Positions 33,964 to 42,665 of a stretch of 64,000 nt of DNA are shown here, piece by piece. Within the stretch, counting starts at the first letter, position 1, and each line of letters begins with the position of its first letter. The notes under the pieces were generated by a model, which searched no databases, was not told where the DNA came from, and saw nothing but the letters and a program-made list of their open reading frames with translations. Made by a program: the position numbers and the translations under genes. Origin of the DNA: Chryseobacterium gallinarum (GTDB lineage Bacteria; Bacteroidota; Bacteroidia; Flavobacteriales; Weeksellaceae); NCBI RefSeq assembly GCF_001021975.1, contig NZ_CP009928.1, positions 682,001-746,000 of the forward strand. The letters are read 5' to 3'.

Positions 33964-35169
33964 ATGCCGAACATTTCAAACAGAGCACTGCACATGCCGC
34001 CATCGCCGGTAAGAAAACTGGTTCCTTTTGCATTACAAGCAAAACAGAAAGGAATAAAAGTATATCATCTTAATATCGGGCAGCCTGATATTGAAACTCC
34101 GGAAACAGCTTTAAATGCTTTAAAAAACATCGATTTAAAAGTATTGGAATATGCACTTTCTGAGGGTAATCTGGAATACAGGAAAGCCCTTACAGAGTAT
34201 TACCAGTCATTAGGTTTTGCAGATATAACACCGGATCATTTCATTGTAACCAATGGAGGTTCTGAAGCACTTAACTTTGCCATCTCCACTTTATGTGATG
34301 AGGGTGATGAAGTCATCATCCCTGAGCCGTACTATGCAAACTATAACGGTTTTACCAGTACTTTTGATGTAAATGTAGTAGCAGTATCATCTACCATTGA
34401 TACAGGCTTTGCACTACCTCCTATTGAAGAATTCGAGAAAAAAATAACAGAAAAGACAAGGGCAATTATCATTTGCAATCCGGGCAATCCTACAGGATAC
34501 CTTTACACCCGTGAAGAGCTTCAAAAGCTTGCCGAAATTGCCTTAAAATATGATATCGTCATCATCTCTGACGAAGTATACAGGGAATATGTCTATGATG
34601 GAAAACAACAGGTGTCTATCCTTGACTTTCCCGAGCTAAGCGAAAACTGCATCGTTATTGATTCAGAATCGAAGCGTTACTCCATGTGTGGAGTAAGAAT
34701 CGGGTGTATGGTGACCCGTTCCAAAAAAATCCGTAATGCCGCTATGCTTTTTGCCCAGGCAAGATTAAGCCCGGTTCTTTTAGGTCAGATTGCCGCTACT
34801 GCAGCACACCAGAACGATGGTGCCTATATCAGGGCTGTTAGGGAAGAATACACCCACAGAAGAAATATTTTAGTTGATCTTCTGAATGCTATTCCGGGGG
34901 TAATCTGCCCTAAACCGAGAGGAGCTTTCTATTGTGTAGCAGAACTTCCGGTGGATGATACTGAAAAATTCGCACAATGGCTGCTGGAAAAATATTCCCT
35001 TAATAACGAAACCATCATGGTGGCTCCGGCCGGAGGATTCTATAGTGATCCCGAACTGGGTAAAAAACAGGTAAGAATTGCGTACGTCCTGAAAGAAGAA
35101 GATCTGAAGAGAAGTGCTGAAATCCTTAAAGATGCCCTAAAAAAATACAGAGAAGAATTTAGCCTGTAA
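33964..35169 (+). CDS. PLP-dependent aminotransferase, class I/II
   Basis: 401-aa cytoplasmic fold-type I aminotransferase. Conserved blocks: NIGQPDIETP, VTNGGSEALNFAI (PLP phosphate contacts), IICNPGNPTG, ISDEVYREYVY, and the Schiff-base Lys in DSESKRYSMCGVRIG. The C-terminal Arg in KKQVRIAYV binds the substrate carboxylate. It belongs to the AspC/AlaA-like subgroup; the substrate (aspartate, alanine or aromatic amino acids) cannot be decided. It is first in a tight operon with a lipoprotein and murB (gaps of 5 and 3 bp). Confidence 0.9.
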   Translation: MPNISNRALHMPPSPVRKLVPFALQAKQKGIKVYHLNIGQPDIETPETALNALKNIDLKVLEYALSEGNLEYRKALTEYYQSLGFADITPDHFIVTNGGSEALNFAISTLCDEGDEVIIPEPYYANYNGFTSTFDVNVVAVSSTIDTGFALPPIEEFEKKITEKTRAIIICNPGNPTGYLYTREELQKLAEIALKYDIVIISDEVYREYVYDGKQQVSILDFPELSENCIVIDSESKRYSMCGVRIGCMVTRSKKIRNAAMLFAQARLSPVLLGQIAATAAHQNDGAYIRAVREEYTHRRNILVDLLNAIPGVICPKPRGAFYCVAELPVDDTEKFAQWLLEKYSLNNETIMVAPAGGFYSDPELGKKQVRIAYVLKEEDLKRSAEILKDALKKYREEFSL

Positions 35170-35174
35170 TACAG

Positions 35175-35663
35175 ATGATGCCGACAACAAAAAAATTATA
35201 TCTGAAAATTCTGTTTTCGATCCTTTTGCTGTCGGCATTTTTCTCTTGTGATAAAAAAGAAACAGTACCGGTTACCGGCAACAGGACTTCAAACGAAATA
35301 ACTTTTATCAGTATGTCCCATATCGGTGGTACATTAGGCGAATATACCATTGTTAAAGTTACAAAAGATTCTGTTTTCGCAGAAAAAGGGGCTACAGCCA
35401 ATAAAACACATAAAGAATGGGCTTCGTCCATCAATATTGATACCTGGAAACGGCTTATCTCTCCGATCAATGTGAATGATCTTGACGATATCAAAAGCTC
35501 TCCAAGCCAACAACCGGTAGACGGAATTGATGAAACTTTTCAGATACGTACTCCGGCAAAGTCTCATATCTACGTCAATTCTTTTGCAGATACCGTACAT
35601 TACAGACAACTTCAACAGTTTAAAGAACAGTTAGTCCTGATTCTTCCTAAAGAATACCAATAA
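35175..35663 (+). CDS. hypothetical lipoprotein in the murB operon
   Basis: 162-aa protein with a lipoprotein signal (LLLSAFFSC, Cys near residue 25), so anchored in a membrane facing the periplasm. The mature part contains ITFISMSHIGGTLGEYTIVKV and SPINVNDLDDIKSSPSQQPVDGIDETFQI, seen in uncharacterised Flavobacteriia lipoproteins; I do not recognise a defined domain. Two ATGs in tandem (35175, 35178) are possible starts. The placement between an aminotransferase and murB, with gaps of 5 and 3 bp, suggests cotranscription rather than shared function. Confidence 0.75.
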   Translation: MMPTTKKLYLKILFSILLLSAFFSCDKKETVPVTGNRTSNEITFISMSHIGGTLGEYTIVKVTKDSVFAEKGATANKTHKEWASSINIDTWKRLISPINVNDLDDIKSSPSQQPVDGIDETFQIRTPAKSHIYVNSFADTVHYRQLQQFKEQLVLILPKEYQ

Positions 35664-35666
35664 AAC

Positions 35667-36680
35667 ATGCAAGAAAATTTTTCCTTAAAACCTTATAATA
35701 CATTCGGTGTTGATGCTAAAGCACAATATTTTACTGAGGTAAACAACATTGAAGAATTAAAAGAGGCCATTACTTTCTCAAAATCTCATTCTCTTCAGCT
35801 TCTTTTTTTAGGAGGAGGAAGCAACATCCTGCTTACAAAAGATTTTAATGGTCTTGCCATTAAACTTGATTTAAAAGGAATTTCTGAACAAAACATCAAT
35901 GAAAACGAAATCCTTGTCACCGCAAAGGCAGGAGAAAACTGGCACGAATTTGTAAGCTACTGCCTTCAGAAAAACTATGGCGGACTCGAGAACCTTTCCT
36001 TAATTCCCGGCAACGTAGGCACCTCTCCCATGCAAAACATCGGCGCTTACGGCACTGAAATCAAAGATACTTTTGTCAGTTGCCAGGTGCTGGATTTAGA
36101 CAATATGATGATTACAACATTCAACCTTGAGGAATGCAGGTTTGGATATAGAGACTCCATCTTCAAACAGGAAGGAAAAGGCAGATATGTTATTCTGGAA
36201 GTTACTTTTAAACTTACCCTGAAAGATCATCATATAAAAACAGAATATGGAGCTATTCAATCTGAACTGGAGAAATCAGGAATTACCAATCCTACCATCC
36301 AGGATGTTTCCAAAGCTGTGATCAGCATCAGGCAAAGTAAACTACCCGACCCTAAAGTCATCGGAAATGCCGGAAGTTTTTTCAAAAACCCCACTATTCC
36401 TTTAACTCAATTTGAAAGTTTGCAACAAAAATTTGAAAACATTCAGGGATATCCTAACGGAGATAAGGTAAAAGTCCCTGCCGGATGGCTGATTGAACAA
36501 TGCGGCTGGAAAGGAAAACAGATCGGAAATGTAGCCTCGCATCAACTACAATCCCTGGTGATCATCAATGCTACAGGAAACGCCACAGGGAAAGAAATTT
36601 TCGATTTTTCTACAGAAATCATCAATTCCGTAAAAGAAAAATTTGGAATAGAACTGGAACGGGAAGTCAATATAATATAA
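35667..36680 (+). CDS. murB: UDP-N-acetylenolpyruvoylglucosamine reductase
   Basis: FAD- and NADPH-dependent reductase that makes UDP-MurNAc, the step after MurA. The 337-aa protein shows the FAD-binding block LFLGGGSNILL, LSLIPGNVGTSPMQNIGAYG, the catalytic Ser in GNAGSFFKNP, and the terminal Glu in GIELEREV. The Tyr-containing FGYRDSIFK loop marks it as type I MurB. Last gene of the aminotransferase-lipoprotein-murB operon; a terminator follows at 36686. Confidence 0.96.
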   Translation: MQENFSLKPYNTFGVDAKAQYFTEVNNIEELKEAITFSKSHSLQLLFLGGGSNILLTKDFNGLAIKLDLKGISEQNINENEILVTAKAGENWHEFVSYCLQKNYGGLENLSLIPGNVGTSPMQNIGAYGTEIKDTFVSCQVLDLDNMMITTFNLEECRFGYRDSIFKQEGKGRYVILEVTFKLTLKDHHIKTEYGAIQSELEKSGITNPTIQDVSKAVISIRQSKLPDPKVIGNAGSFFKNPTIPLTQFESLQQKFENIQGYPNGDKVKVPAGWLIEQCGWKGKQIGNVASHQLQSLVIINATGNATGKEIFDFSTEIINSVKEKFGIELEREVNII

Positions 36681-36685
36681 CATAC

Positions 36686-36718
36686 AGGCTGATTCAATTT
36701 GAATTCAGCCTTTTTTAT
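36686..36718 (+). terminator. terminator of murB
   Basis: AGGCTGA and TCAGCCT arms around a 12-nt loop with further internal pairing, followed by six T, 6 bp after the murB stop. Confidence 0.8.
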
Positions 36719-37008
36719 TCTTAAGTTGACCGGTAAGACGTTAGATTTATTTATTCTAAAATTATTGTCTCGATGATTTCACAGATAACGAGATGGGATA
36801 CTTATGGAAACCTGCGGGACACTTTATTTTTAATCGCTATTAATATACCGATGAACTCACTTGTACACTTGTGGTTTTTCTGAAAGTCATCACATTGAGA
36901 AAGGTATTCGGACAAAATACTCTTAAGACCTGTAACAACAAATCATTCATTTTAATCCATATCCTGTCCCTATAAATTCTTATTTTAGCTAAAAAATAAA
37001 AGCACATT
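36719..37008. other. intergenic region before proC
   Basis: 290 bp (330 bp counting the terminator) without a convincing gene. A 36-codon plus-strand frame from 36775 has no recognisable family. No repeats or clear promoter motif are seen apart from A+T-rich sequence near 36980. Confidence 0.45.
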
Positions 37009-37812
37009 ATGAAAATAGCGATTCTTGGAGCCGGAAATATGGGACTTTCTTTTTCAAAATCATTTTTGAAATACGAGCTTATCAAACCTGAAAATCTTCA
37101 TCTGATCATCAGAAATCAAGCGAAAACAGCCAAAATAGCAGAAGAGTTCCCGAAATCAAAAATCTCCACTTTTGAAATGGTAAAGGAACTTGATGCAGAC
37201 CTGATCATCATTGCTGTAAAGCCTCAGGATTTTCAGACAGTGGCTCAAAACTTATCATTTACCTTAAAAGAAAGCCAAATGGTTCTATCCATCATGGCAG
37301 GAATCAATATTGAGAAAATTCAAAAATCACTGAATCATCCGCTTGTTGTAAGAGCAATGCCAAACTCTCCTACCCTTCTGGGAATGGGAATCACCGGATA
37401 CACTGCTGCAGACGGGATCTCTTTCAGCCAACTTATTAATATTGAACGATTACTGAACAGTACCGGCAGATCTGTTTATCTGGAAAAAGAAGAACTCCTG
37501 GATGGTGTTACCGCTCTTTCGGGCAGTGGCCCTGCTTACTTCTATTACATTATTGATGCCATGATCAAAGCAGGAATCGAAATGGGAATTGAAGAAAACC
37601 TGTCTAAACTGTTTGTAAAGCAAACCATGCTGGGAGCTTATCATCTCATCAATAACTCGGAAAAAAACCTTGAGGAACTGATAAAAGATGTTGCATCCAA
37701 AGGCGGAACCACTGAAGCTGCTTTAAAAACATTTGAGGATAATCAATTTAAAGAAATTCTAAAACTGGGAATTCTGAATGCTGAAAAAAGGGCTAAAGAG
37801 CTCAACAGCTAA
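37009..37812 (+). CDS. proC: pyrroline-5-carboxylate reductase
   Basis: Last step of proline synthesis, reducing P5C with NAD(P)H. The 267-aa length is normal. The N-terminal Rossmann motif is ILGAGNMGLSFSKSF. The central MAGINIEKIQ and VVRAMPNSP blocks and the C-terminal signature ALSGSGPAYFYYIIDAMIKAGIEMG are all conserved, followed by SKGGTTEAAL. It overlaps the convergent VanZ gene by 11 bp at the 3' end. Confidence 0.96.
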   Translation: MKIAILGAGNMGLSFSKSFLKYELIKPENLHLIIRNQAKTAKIAEEFPKSKISTFEMVKELDADLIIIAVKPQDFQTVAQNLSFTLKESQMVLSIMAGINIEKIQKSLNHPLVVRAMPNSPTLLGMGITGYTAADGISFSQLINIERLLNSTGRSVYLEKEELLDGVTALSGSGPAYFYYIIDAMIKAGIEMGIEENLSKLFVKQTMLGAYHLINNSEKNLEELIKDVASKGGTTEAALKTFEDNQFKEILKLGILNAEKRAKELNS

Positions 37813-38215
37813 ACCGTTTTTCAGTATACCTGCACAGGAGCCATCCCAAATAGACTCCAAAAGTATTTAAAATAATATCATCCACCTCAAATATCCCCAT
37901 TCTTGTAAAGTATTGGAGCGCTTCTGCTATGACAATGGATGAGATAAAAGCAAAAAGTAAGCTTTTCAAATTTTTTAGTTCCGGAACAATCCAGCCAAGA
38001 AAACCGAAAGGAATAAACATAACAATATTTCCCAGTACAATCATGATGACATTTTTCCAGCTAATGGAATTCTGAATAAAGTCTATCGTTGAAAACACCG
38101 GTTCCACCCTGATCAGGTTATCTTCATACTGAAACCTGCCCATACCCAGAAACATCAGATAAAGCAAAAACAGGGTATAAGGAATAATAACAATTTTATA
38201 TATTTTCTTTAACAT
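37802..38215 (-). CDS. VanZ-family membrane protein
   Basis: 137-aa protein with four predicted TM helices in the VanZ arrangement. Recognisable blocks are NIVMFIPFGFLGWIVPEL, SIVIAEALQYFTRMGIFEVDDIILNTFGVYLGWLL, the last matching the family signature E-x-x-Q-x-x-x-x-x-R-x-x-x-x-x-D-x-x-x-N. VanZ-type proteins are linked to low-level teicoplanin resistance in Gram-positives, but in Bacteroidota the role is unknown. Convergent overlap with proC. Confidence 0.85.
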   Translation of the reverse strand: MLKKIYKIVIIPYTLFLLYLMFLGMGRFQYEDNLIRVEPVFSTIDFIQNSISWKNVIMIVLGNIVMFIPFGFLGWIVPELKNLKSLLFAFISSIVIAEALQYFTRMGIFEVDDIILNTFGVYLGWLLCRYTEKRFSC

Positions 38216-38245
38216 GGAGTGCTAATATATTCATTTCAAAAACAT

Positions 38246-38253
38246 TAAATTTG
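38246..38253 (+). promoter_or_regulatory. -7 box of lnt
   Basis: TAAATTTG, full TAnnTTTG match, 17 bp upstream of the lnt ATG. Confidence 0.45.
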
Positions 38254-38270
38254 TATGTTAAAATAATTTA

Positions 38271-39905
38271 ATGAAATACGTTCTGCTTACACTTATTTCA
38301 GCAATGCTGCTGTCGGTTTCATGGCCTACTTACGGAGTTCCGTTTTTTATATTTTTCGCTCTTGTTCCTCTGCTCATGATGGAACATGGGATTTCAAAAT
38401 TCTCAGGTTACAAAAGAAAAAGCTGGGCTGTTTTCGGCCTTTCCTATCTCTGTTTTGTAATCTGGAATGTAGTCACCACAGGATGGCTGTATGGCTCAAA
38501 GAATCCTGACGGAAGTCATTCTTTAATGGCCGTTTTATTTCCCGTCCTGGTCAATTCGCTGTTATATGCATTGATGTTTCAATGTTATCATTGGTATAAA
38601 AACGCACAGGGAACCTATTGGGGATTAGGATTTCTTATCGCCATCTGGATGAGTTTTGAAAAATTTCACATGAGCTGGGAGCTTACCTGGCCATGGCTGA
38701 ACTTAGGAAACGTATTCTCCGATTATCCGAAACTGATTCAATGGTATGATACCTTAGGAGCCACCGGGGGTAGTTTCTGGATTCTACTGACTAACGTTTT
38801 TATTTTTTATACTTTAAGAACATGGGAGGCAGGAAGAAAGAGAAAAGAACTCATTAAAAATTCATCTGTTATAGCAACTTTGATCGCTGTTCCTATGACC
38901 ATTTCCATCGTTAAGTATAACAACTTTAATGAAAAGCCTTCCGGACAGGTAAATGTTCTATTGCTACAACCTGATCTTGATCCTTATGCTGAGAAATATT
39001 CCAAGGACAGCTTAACGATAGAGCAGGATCTTCTTTCGCTGGCAGAAAAAAATTCAACCACCAAAATAGATTACTATATTGCCCCTGAAACAGCTCTTCC
39101 GGGACGGGGCTCTATTTCTGAAACGGGTTTTGAAAAGAGTTTGTTGTTAAATAATCTCAAAGACTTTCTATCAAAACACCCGGGTTCGGTGTTTGCTACC
39201 GGAATTTCATCGCACCGTTTATATTTTGATCAGACCAGCTTACCTAAAGAAGCCTACCAGGTCAACAATGGCGTTTGGGTGAGTAGCTACAACACGGCAG
39301 TTCAACTTGCTCCTGATCAAAAAGTTCAGGTATATCACAAGGGCAAACTGGTTCCGGGTGTTGAAATATTTCCTTATATGAGCGTTCTGAAGCCTGTTTT
39401 GGGGGATGCTATGCTCAATCTTGGAGGAACAGTCGCCTCTTTAGGGATAGACAAAGAAAGAATGGCCTTCTCCAATCCTTACAACAAAGGGAAATTGGCC
39501 CCTATTATTTGCTACGAAAGCATTTATGGAGAATTTGTCACTGATTATGTTAAAAAAGGCGCCAATTTCTTAGGAATCATGACCAATGACTCCTGGTGGG
39601 GCGTTACCGAAGGCCATAAACAGCTTTTATCCTATGCCAAATTAAGAGCGATTGAAACACGGAGAGAAATTGCCCGTGCTGCCAATAGTGGTATCTCAGC
39701 GCATATCAATGCCAAAGGGGAAATAGAAGCAGATACTTTTTATGGTGATCAGACTGCTCTATTTGCAAAAATAAATTTATATGATACAATGACCTTTTAT
39801 ACAAGAGCAGGGGACCTTCTTTCAAGGTTTTCCATATTTGCCTTAGGGTTTTTACTGTTTTATTTCCTCATTGAAAAATTCAGGAACAGGACAAAGAAAA
39901 TTTAG
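38271..39905 (+). CDS. lnt: apolipoprotein N-acyltransferase
   Basis: Adds the third acyl chain to lipoproteins at the inner membrane. The 544-aa protein has five to six N-terminal TM helices, a periplasmic nitrilase domain (about 220-515) and a final TM helix. The catalytic Glu-Lys-Cys triad is seen as IAPETALPGRG, YHKGKLVPGVE and PIICYESIYGE. TNDSWWG and LRAIETRREIARAANSGIS complete the family. Its many likely substrates include the lipoproteins encoded in this window. Confidence 0.95.
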   Translation: MKYVLLTLISAMLLSVSWPTYGVPFFIFFALVPLLMMEHGISKFSGYKRKSWAVFGLSYLCFVIWNVVTTGWLYGSKNPDGSHSLMAVLFPVLVNSLLYALMFQCYHWYKNAQGTYWGLGFLIAIWMSFEKFHMSWELTWPWLNLGNVFSDYPKLIQWYDTLGATGGSFWILLTNVFIFYTLRTWEAGRKRKELIKNSSVIATLIAVPMTISIVKYNNFNEKPSGQVNVLLLQPDLDPYAEKYSKDSLTIEQDLLSLAEKNSTTKIDYYIAPETALPGRGSISETGFEKSLLLNNLKDFLSKHPGSVFATGISSHRLYFDQTSLPKEAYQVNNGVWVSSYNTAVQLAPDQKVQVYHKGKLVPGVEIFPYMSVLKPVLGDAMLNLGGTVASLGIDKERMAFSNPYNKGKLAPIICYESIYGEFVTDYVKKGANFLGIMTNDSWWGVTEGHKQLLSYAKLRAIETRREIARAANSGISAHINAKGEIEADTFYGDQTALFAKINLYDTMTFYTRAGDLLSRFSIFALGFLLFYFLIEKFRNRTKKI

Positions 39906-39963
39906 TTTGATTGGCAAGAAATTGATACGTCTCATCGAACAAAAATAAATCACCTGAAAAAAA

Positions 39964-39995
39964 GAGAAAAGCCAGCTGGACGTCTGGCTTTTCTC
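39964..39995. terminator. bidirectional terminator of lnt and the FG-GAP gene
   Basis: GAGAAAAGCCAG and CTGGCTTTTCTC form a perfect 12-bp stem with an 8-nt loop, between the convergent genes ending at 39905 and 40021. Confidence 0.8.
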
Positions 39996-40020
39996 ATTGA
40001 TAGAAGATAGAGTAATTCAA

Positions 40021-41733
40021 CTATTTAATCGTAAGTTTTTTAGTGGTTATTTCGTTTTTTATCTTCAGTTTTAGTAAATATATTCCTTTAGCCAGGTGAG
40101 AAACATCAATAGATTGGTCTGCATTCCATATAATATCCAGCTTCCTGCCATCCATTGAATACATTTCAGCCTCCAGCACCTTTTCACCTTTAATATACAC
40201 TTTTTCAGAGGCAGGGTTGGGATATATTGCCAGCAGGCTTTCAACAGGTTTCATATCTTTCGTCCCGAGAGTTCCCTGTATAGATTCATCAGAATATACT
40301 TTTGAAGCATCAATTGATCTTACACTCCAGTATATATTCTGGACAGACGGATCCAAATCAAGAAACCATGACGGGGTTGTTACCACATATTGGGCAATAT
40401 CTTTTGCTCCCGGTGCTGAACCTACCCTGATTTCGTATCGTAATGCATTAACCGGAGTTTTATCATCAGAAGCCCCACTCCATGTAAAATTAAATCGATT
40501 TCCGTTTCTGGTGAGATTCAGCTGAGCAGGAGGCATAGGTTTTAAGTTAACTTCTGCCGAAGTATTCTGAAACAATCTGGTGAGGGATGGCATCCCGGGA
40601 TCTGCCCAGTCGAATCCACCCAGCAATACATCAAGATGATGATCATTATTAAAATCAAATAATTGCACAAGTCCCGGGCCACCCAGTGCATACACTCCTG
40701 TTACCGAACTTTCCGTAAATTCCTGGCCTACCCTATCATATATATAGGTCTTTACAAAGGCATTATAATTTTTATTTCCGGAAATGATAAAATCATAATA
40801 TCCGTCATTATTCAAATCTCCTGTACTTATCGAAACATCAGACATATCATGCCCATCAAACACTTGTGTTGAGAATGTTCCCGTCCCGTCATTCATCAGA
40901 ACAGCAAAATACCCATCGTCATTTTCGTCTTTTCCTACTATAACAAGATCCTGGAATCCATCGGCATTGAAATCTGCAACATCTATCTTTCCACTTGCCA
41001 GAGGCTTCAGGTCCTGTGTATGAGTCAATACTCCCGCCTGGTTGATGTAAACTTTAGAAACAGGTCCTCCGTTCACATCCGCTCCTATAATCACAAGATC
41101 CAGCAGGTGATCATTATTCAGGTCTACCACTTTAAAGCTTCCATTCTGGGTGCCTTCCATCCAATTACCGATCTGATCAAAATCCTGCCCGGTATTTTGG
41201 TACAGATCCAATGTATTTTTAAAGCCTGCTCCGTTGATATATTGAGCTCCGTTAATGGCATAGTCAGGTTTCCCATCGTGATTAAAATCAAAAACTTCCA
41301 TAGAACCATACACCTTTCCCGGAAGCGTTTCTTCTTTTACAAAACCGGTTCCTGTATTTTTAAATCTGTAATGCTTGTAATTAACAATGTCCATATAGCT
41401 GAGGCCGGTAGAAATAATATCCGGAAGTCCGTCATTATTATAATCAATAAACCTGATGTCTCCCAGATGGGTGCCATAGCTTCCGAGATCCGCATATCCG
41501 GACCATGATGAGCCGTTATTCTGATACACCTCGTTATAGCTGGTGTCTACATTTCCGTCTCCATCAGAATCTATTGCCCCGTTAAATACAATATCCAATG
41601 TCCCGTTATTATCTATATCTGCAACATCTGCTGCAGAATAATAGAAGTTGTTCATGCCGGTCTGTATTTCAGTAAAGCTTTGCGCAGATAATCCAACGGG
41701 AAGCATGGATAAAAAAATATAAATTCTTTTCAT
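40021..41733 (-). CDS. secreted FG-GAP/VCBS-repeat protein with T9SS sorting domain
   Basis: 570-aa exported protein, ATG at 41733 opening MKRIYIFLSMLPVGLSAQ. Residues about 25-400 carry successive FG-GAP/VCBS-like repeats, each with a calcium-type DxDxDG-like loop (DIDNNGTLDIVFNG, DYNNDGLPDII, DFNHDGKPDYAING, DLNNDHLLDLVIIG, DFNADGFQDLVIVG, DLNNDGYYDFIISG, DFNNDHHLDVLLGG), predicted to fold as a beta-propeller. An FN3-like region follows, then a C-terminal type A sorting signal (LLAIYPNPASEKVYIKG ... KGIYLLKLKIKN). Probably a surface adhesin. No enzymatic motif. Confidence 0.9.
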   Translation of the reverse strand: MKRIYIFLSMLPVGLSAQSFTEIQTGMNNFYYSAADVADIDNNGTLDIVFNGAIDSDGDGNVDTSYNEVYQNNGSSWSGYADLGSYGTHLGDIRFIDYNNDGLPDIISTGLSYMDIVNYKHYRFKNTGTGFVKEETLPGKVYGSMEVFDFNHDGKPDYAINGAQYINGAGFKNTLDLYQNTGQDFDQIGNWMEGTQNGSFKVVDLNNDHLLDLVIIGADVNGGPVSKVYINQAGVLTHTQDLKPLASGKIDVADFNADGFQDLVIVGKDENDDGYFAVLMNDGTGTFSTQVFDGHDMSDVSISTGDLNNDGYYDFIISGNKNYNAFVKTYIYDRVGQEFTESSVTGVYALGGPGLVQLFDFNNDHHLDVLLGGFDWADPGMPSLTRLFQNTSAEVNLKPMPPAQLNLTRNGNRFNFTWSGASDDKTPVNALRYEIRVGSAPGAKDIAQYVVTTPSWFLDLDPSVQNIYWSVRSIDASKVYSDESIQGTLGTKDMKPVESLLAIYPNPASEKVYIKGEKVLEAEMYSMDGRKLDIIWNADQSIDVSHLAKGIYLLKLKIKNEITTKKLTIK

Positions 41734-41907
41734 ATTATTTTTATTTAGATTAATTAAAAACAAAGATATAATTTAAAGTTATTTTCTCCGGAAAAAGCCT
41801 GCATGAAATATATCAGTCCTGCTGGGACGCTTTATTCCGGCAATTGGGTTATTTTAAAAATCAATAGTATCAATCAGTTACTTATTTATAAAAAAATTCC
41901 AAAAGAT

Positions 41908-41938
41908 TTGTCTATCTAAAAAATTCTTCGTTATTTTG
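41908..41938 (+). promoter_or_regulatory. promoter of the ribosomal operon
   Basis: TTG at 41908-41910, 20-nt spacer, then TTATTTTG (41931-41938), a near match to TAnnTTTG, 37 bp before rpmB. Confidence 0.4.
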
Positions 41939-41974
41939 CACTCTCAAATATTATACAAATAAGAACATCGAGAT

Positions 41975-42214
41975 ATGTCAAGAATTTGCCAAATAACAGG
42001 AAAGCGTGCAATGGTTGGTAACAACGTTTCTCACGCTAATAACAAAACGAAGCGTCGTTTTGAAATTAACTTATTGGAGAAGAAGTTTTACCTTCCGGAG
42101 CAAGATAAGCACGTAACACTGAAAGTATCAGCTCATGGATTGAGAGTGATTAACAAGATTGGAATCGAAGAGGCTCTGGAAAGAGCTGTAAGAAACGGAT
42201 TGATTAAAAAGTAA
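41975..42214 (+). CDS. rpmB: ribosomal protein bL28
   Basis: 79-aa large-subunit protein. It starts [33 protein letters not shown], matching the bL28 signature in blocks ([19 protein letters not shown]). It begins the rpmB-rpmG-DUF4295 operon, with gaps of 7 and 19 bp. Confidence 0.97.
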   Translation: MSRICQITGKRAMVGNNVSHANNKTKRRFEINLLEKKFYLPEQDKHVTLKVSAHGLRVINKIGIEEALERAVRNGLIKK

Positions 42215-42221
42215 TTGAATC

Positions 42222-42404
42222 ATGGCAAAAAAAGGAAACAGAGTTCAAGTAATCCTTGAATGTACAGAACACAAAGAAAGCGGTATGCCAGGAATGTCCA
42301 GATACATTTCTACAAAAAATAAAAAGAACACTACAGAGAGATTAGAGCTTAAAAAGTACAATCCTGTTCTTAAGAAATATACTGTTCATAAAGAAATCAA
42401 GTAA
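42222..42404 (+). CDS. rpmG: ribosomal protein bL33
   Basis: 60-aa large-subunit protein with the bL33 pattern [36 protein letters not shown] and [10 protein letters not shown]. The zinc Cys pairs of the C+ type are absent (only one Cys), so it is the zinc-free paralogue type. Confidence 0.96.
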   Translation: MAKKGNRVQVILECTEHKESGMPGMSRYISTKNKKNTTERLELKKYNPVLKKYTVHKEIK

Positions 42405-42423
42405 TTTATAAATATAATTTACC

Positions 42424-42576
42424 ATGGCAAAGAAAGTAGTAGCAACCCTACAAAGCGGTCAGTCTAAAAAGATGACTAAAGTGGTGAAAATGGTGAAGTC
42501 TTCTAAATCAGGAGCTTACGTTTTCGAAGAAAAAGTAATGAATGCAGACGAAGTTGATGGTTATTTGAAAAAATAA
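42424..42576 (+). CDS. DUF4295 family protein (probable Bacteroidota ribosomal protein)
   Basis: 50-aa basic protein read directly from the sequence: MAKKVVATLQSGQSKK, then MTKVVKMVKSSKSGAYVF, ending DEVDGYLKK. It is the third gene of the ribosomal operon. The family is DUF4295, restricted to Bacteroidota and constantly linked to rpmG. I recall a Bacteroidota-specific large-subunit protein (bL38) reported from the Flavobacterium johnsoniae ribosome that fits this family, but I cannot verify the equivalence here. Confidence 0.88.
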   Translation: MAKKVVATLQSGQSKKMTKVVKMVKSSKSGAYVFEEKVMNADEVDGYLKK

Positions 42577-42598
42577 TCTCCACTTTATTTACAATATA

Positions 42599-42629
42599 AA
42601 AAACTACTCAACTTTTGGGTAGTTTTTTT
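42599..42629 (+). terminator. terminator of the ribosomal operon
   Basis: AAACTAC and GTAGTTT arms with a loop of about 11 nt, followed by TTTT, 22 bp after the DUF4295 stop. Confidence 0.8.
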
Positions 42630-42631
42630 GT

Positions 42632-42639
42632 TATCTTTG
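42632..42639 (+). promoter_or_regulatory. -7 box of the RidA-like gene
   Basis: TATCTTTG, full TAnnTTTG match, 26 bp upstream of the ATG at 42666 and right behind the previous terminator. Confidence 0.45.
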
Positions 42640-42665
42640 CTCACCAGATTATTAATCAGTAAAAT

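Noticed and set aside
36775..36885. 36-codon ORF before proC
   Set aside because: No family, no promoter motif and no conservation evidence; likely chance.
41020..41508. Plus-strand ORF of 162 codons within the FG-GAP gene
   Set aside because: Antisense to the regular DxNxDG repeats, which create long open frames on the other strand.
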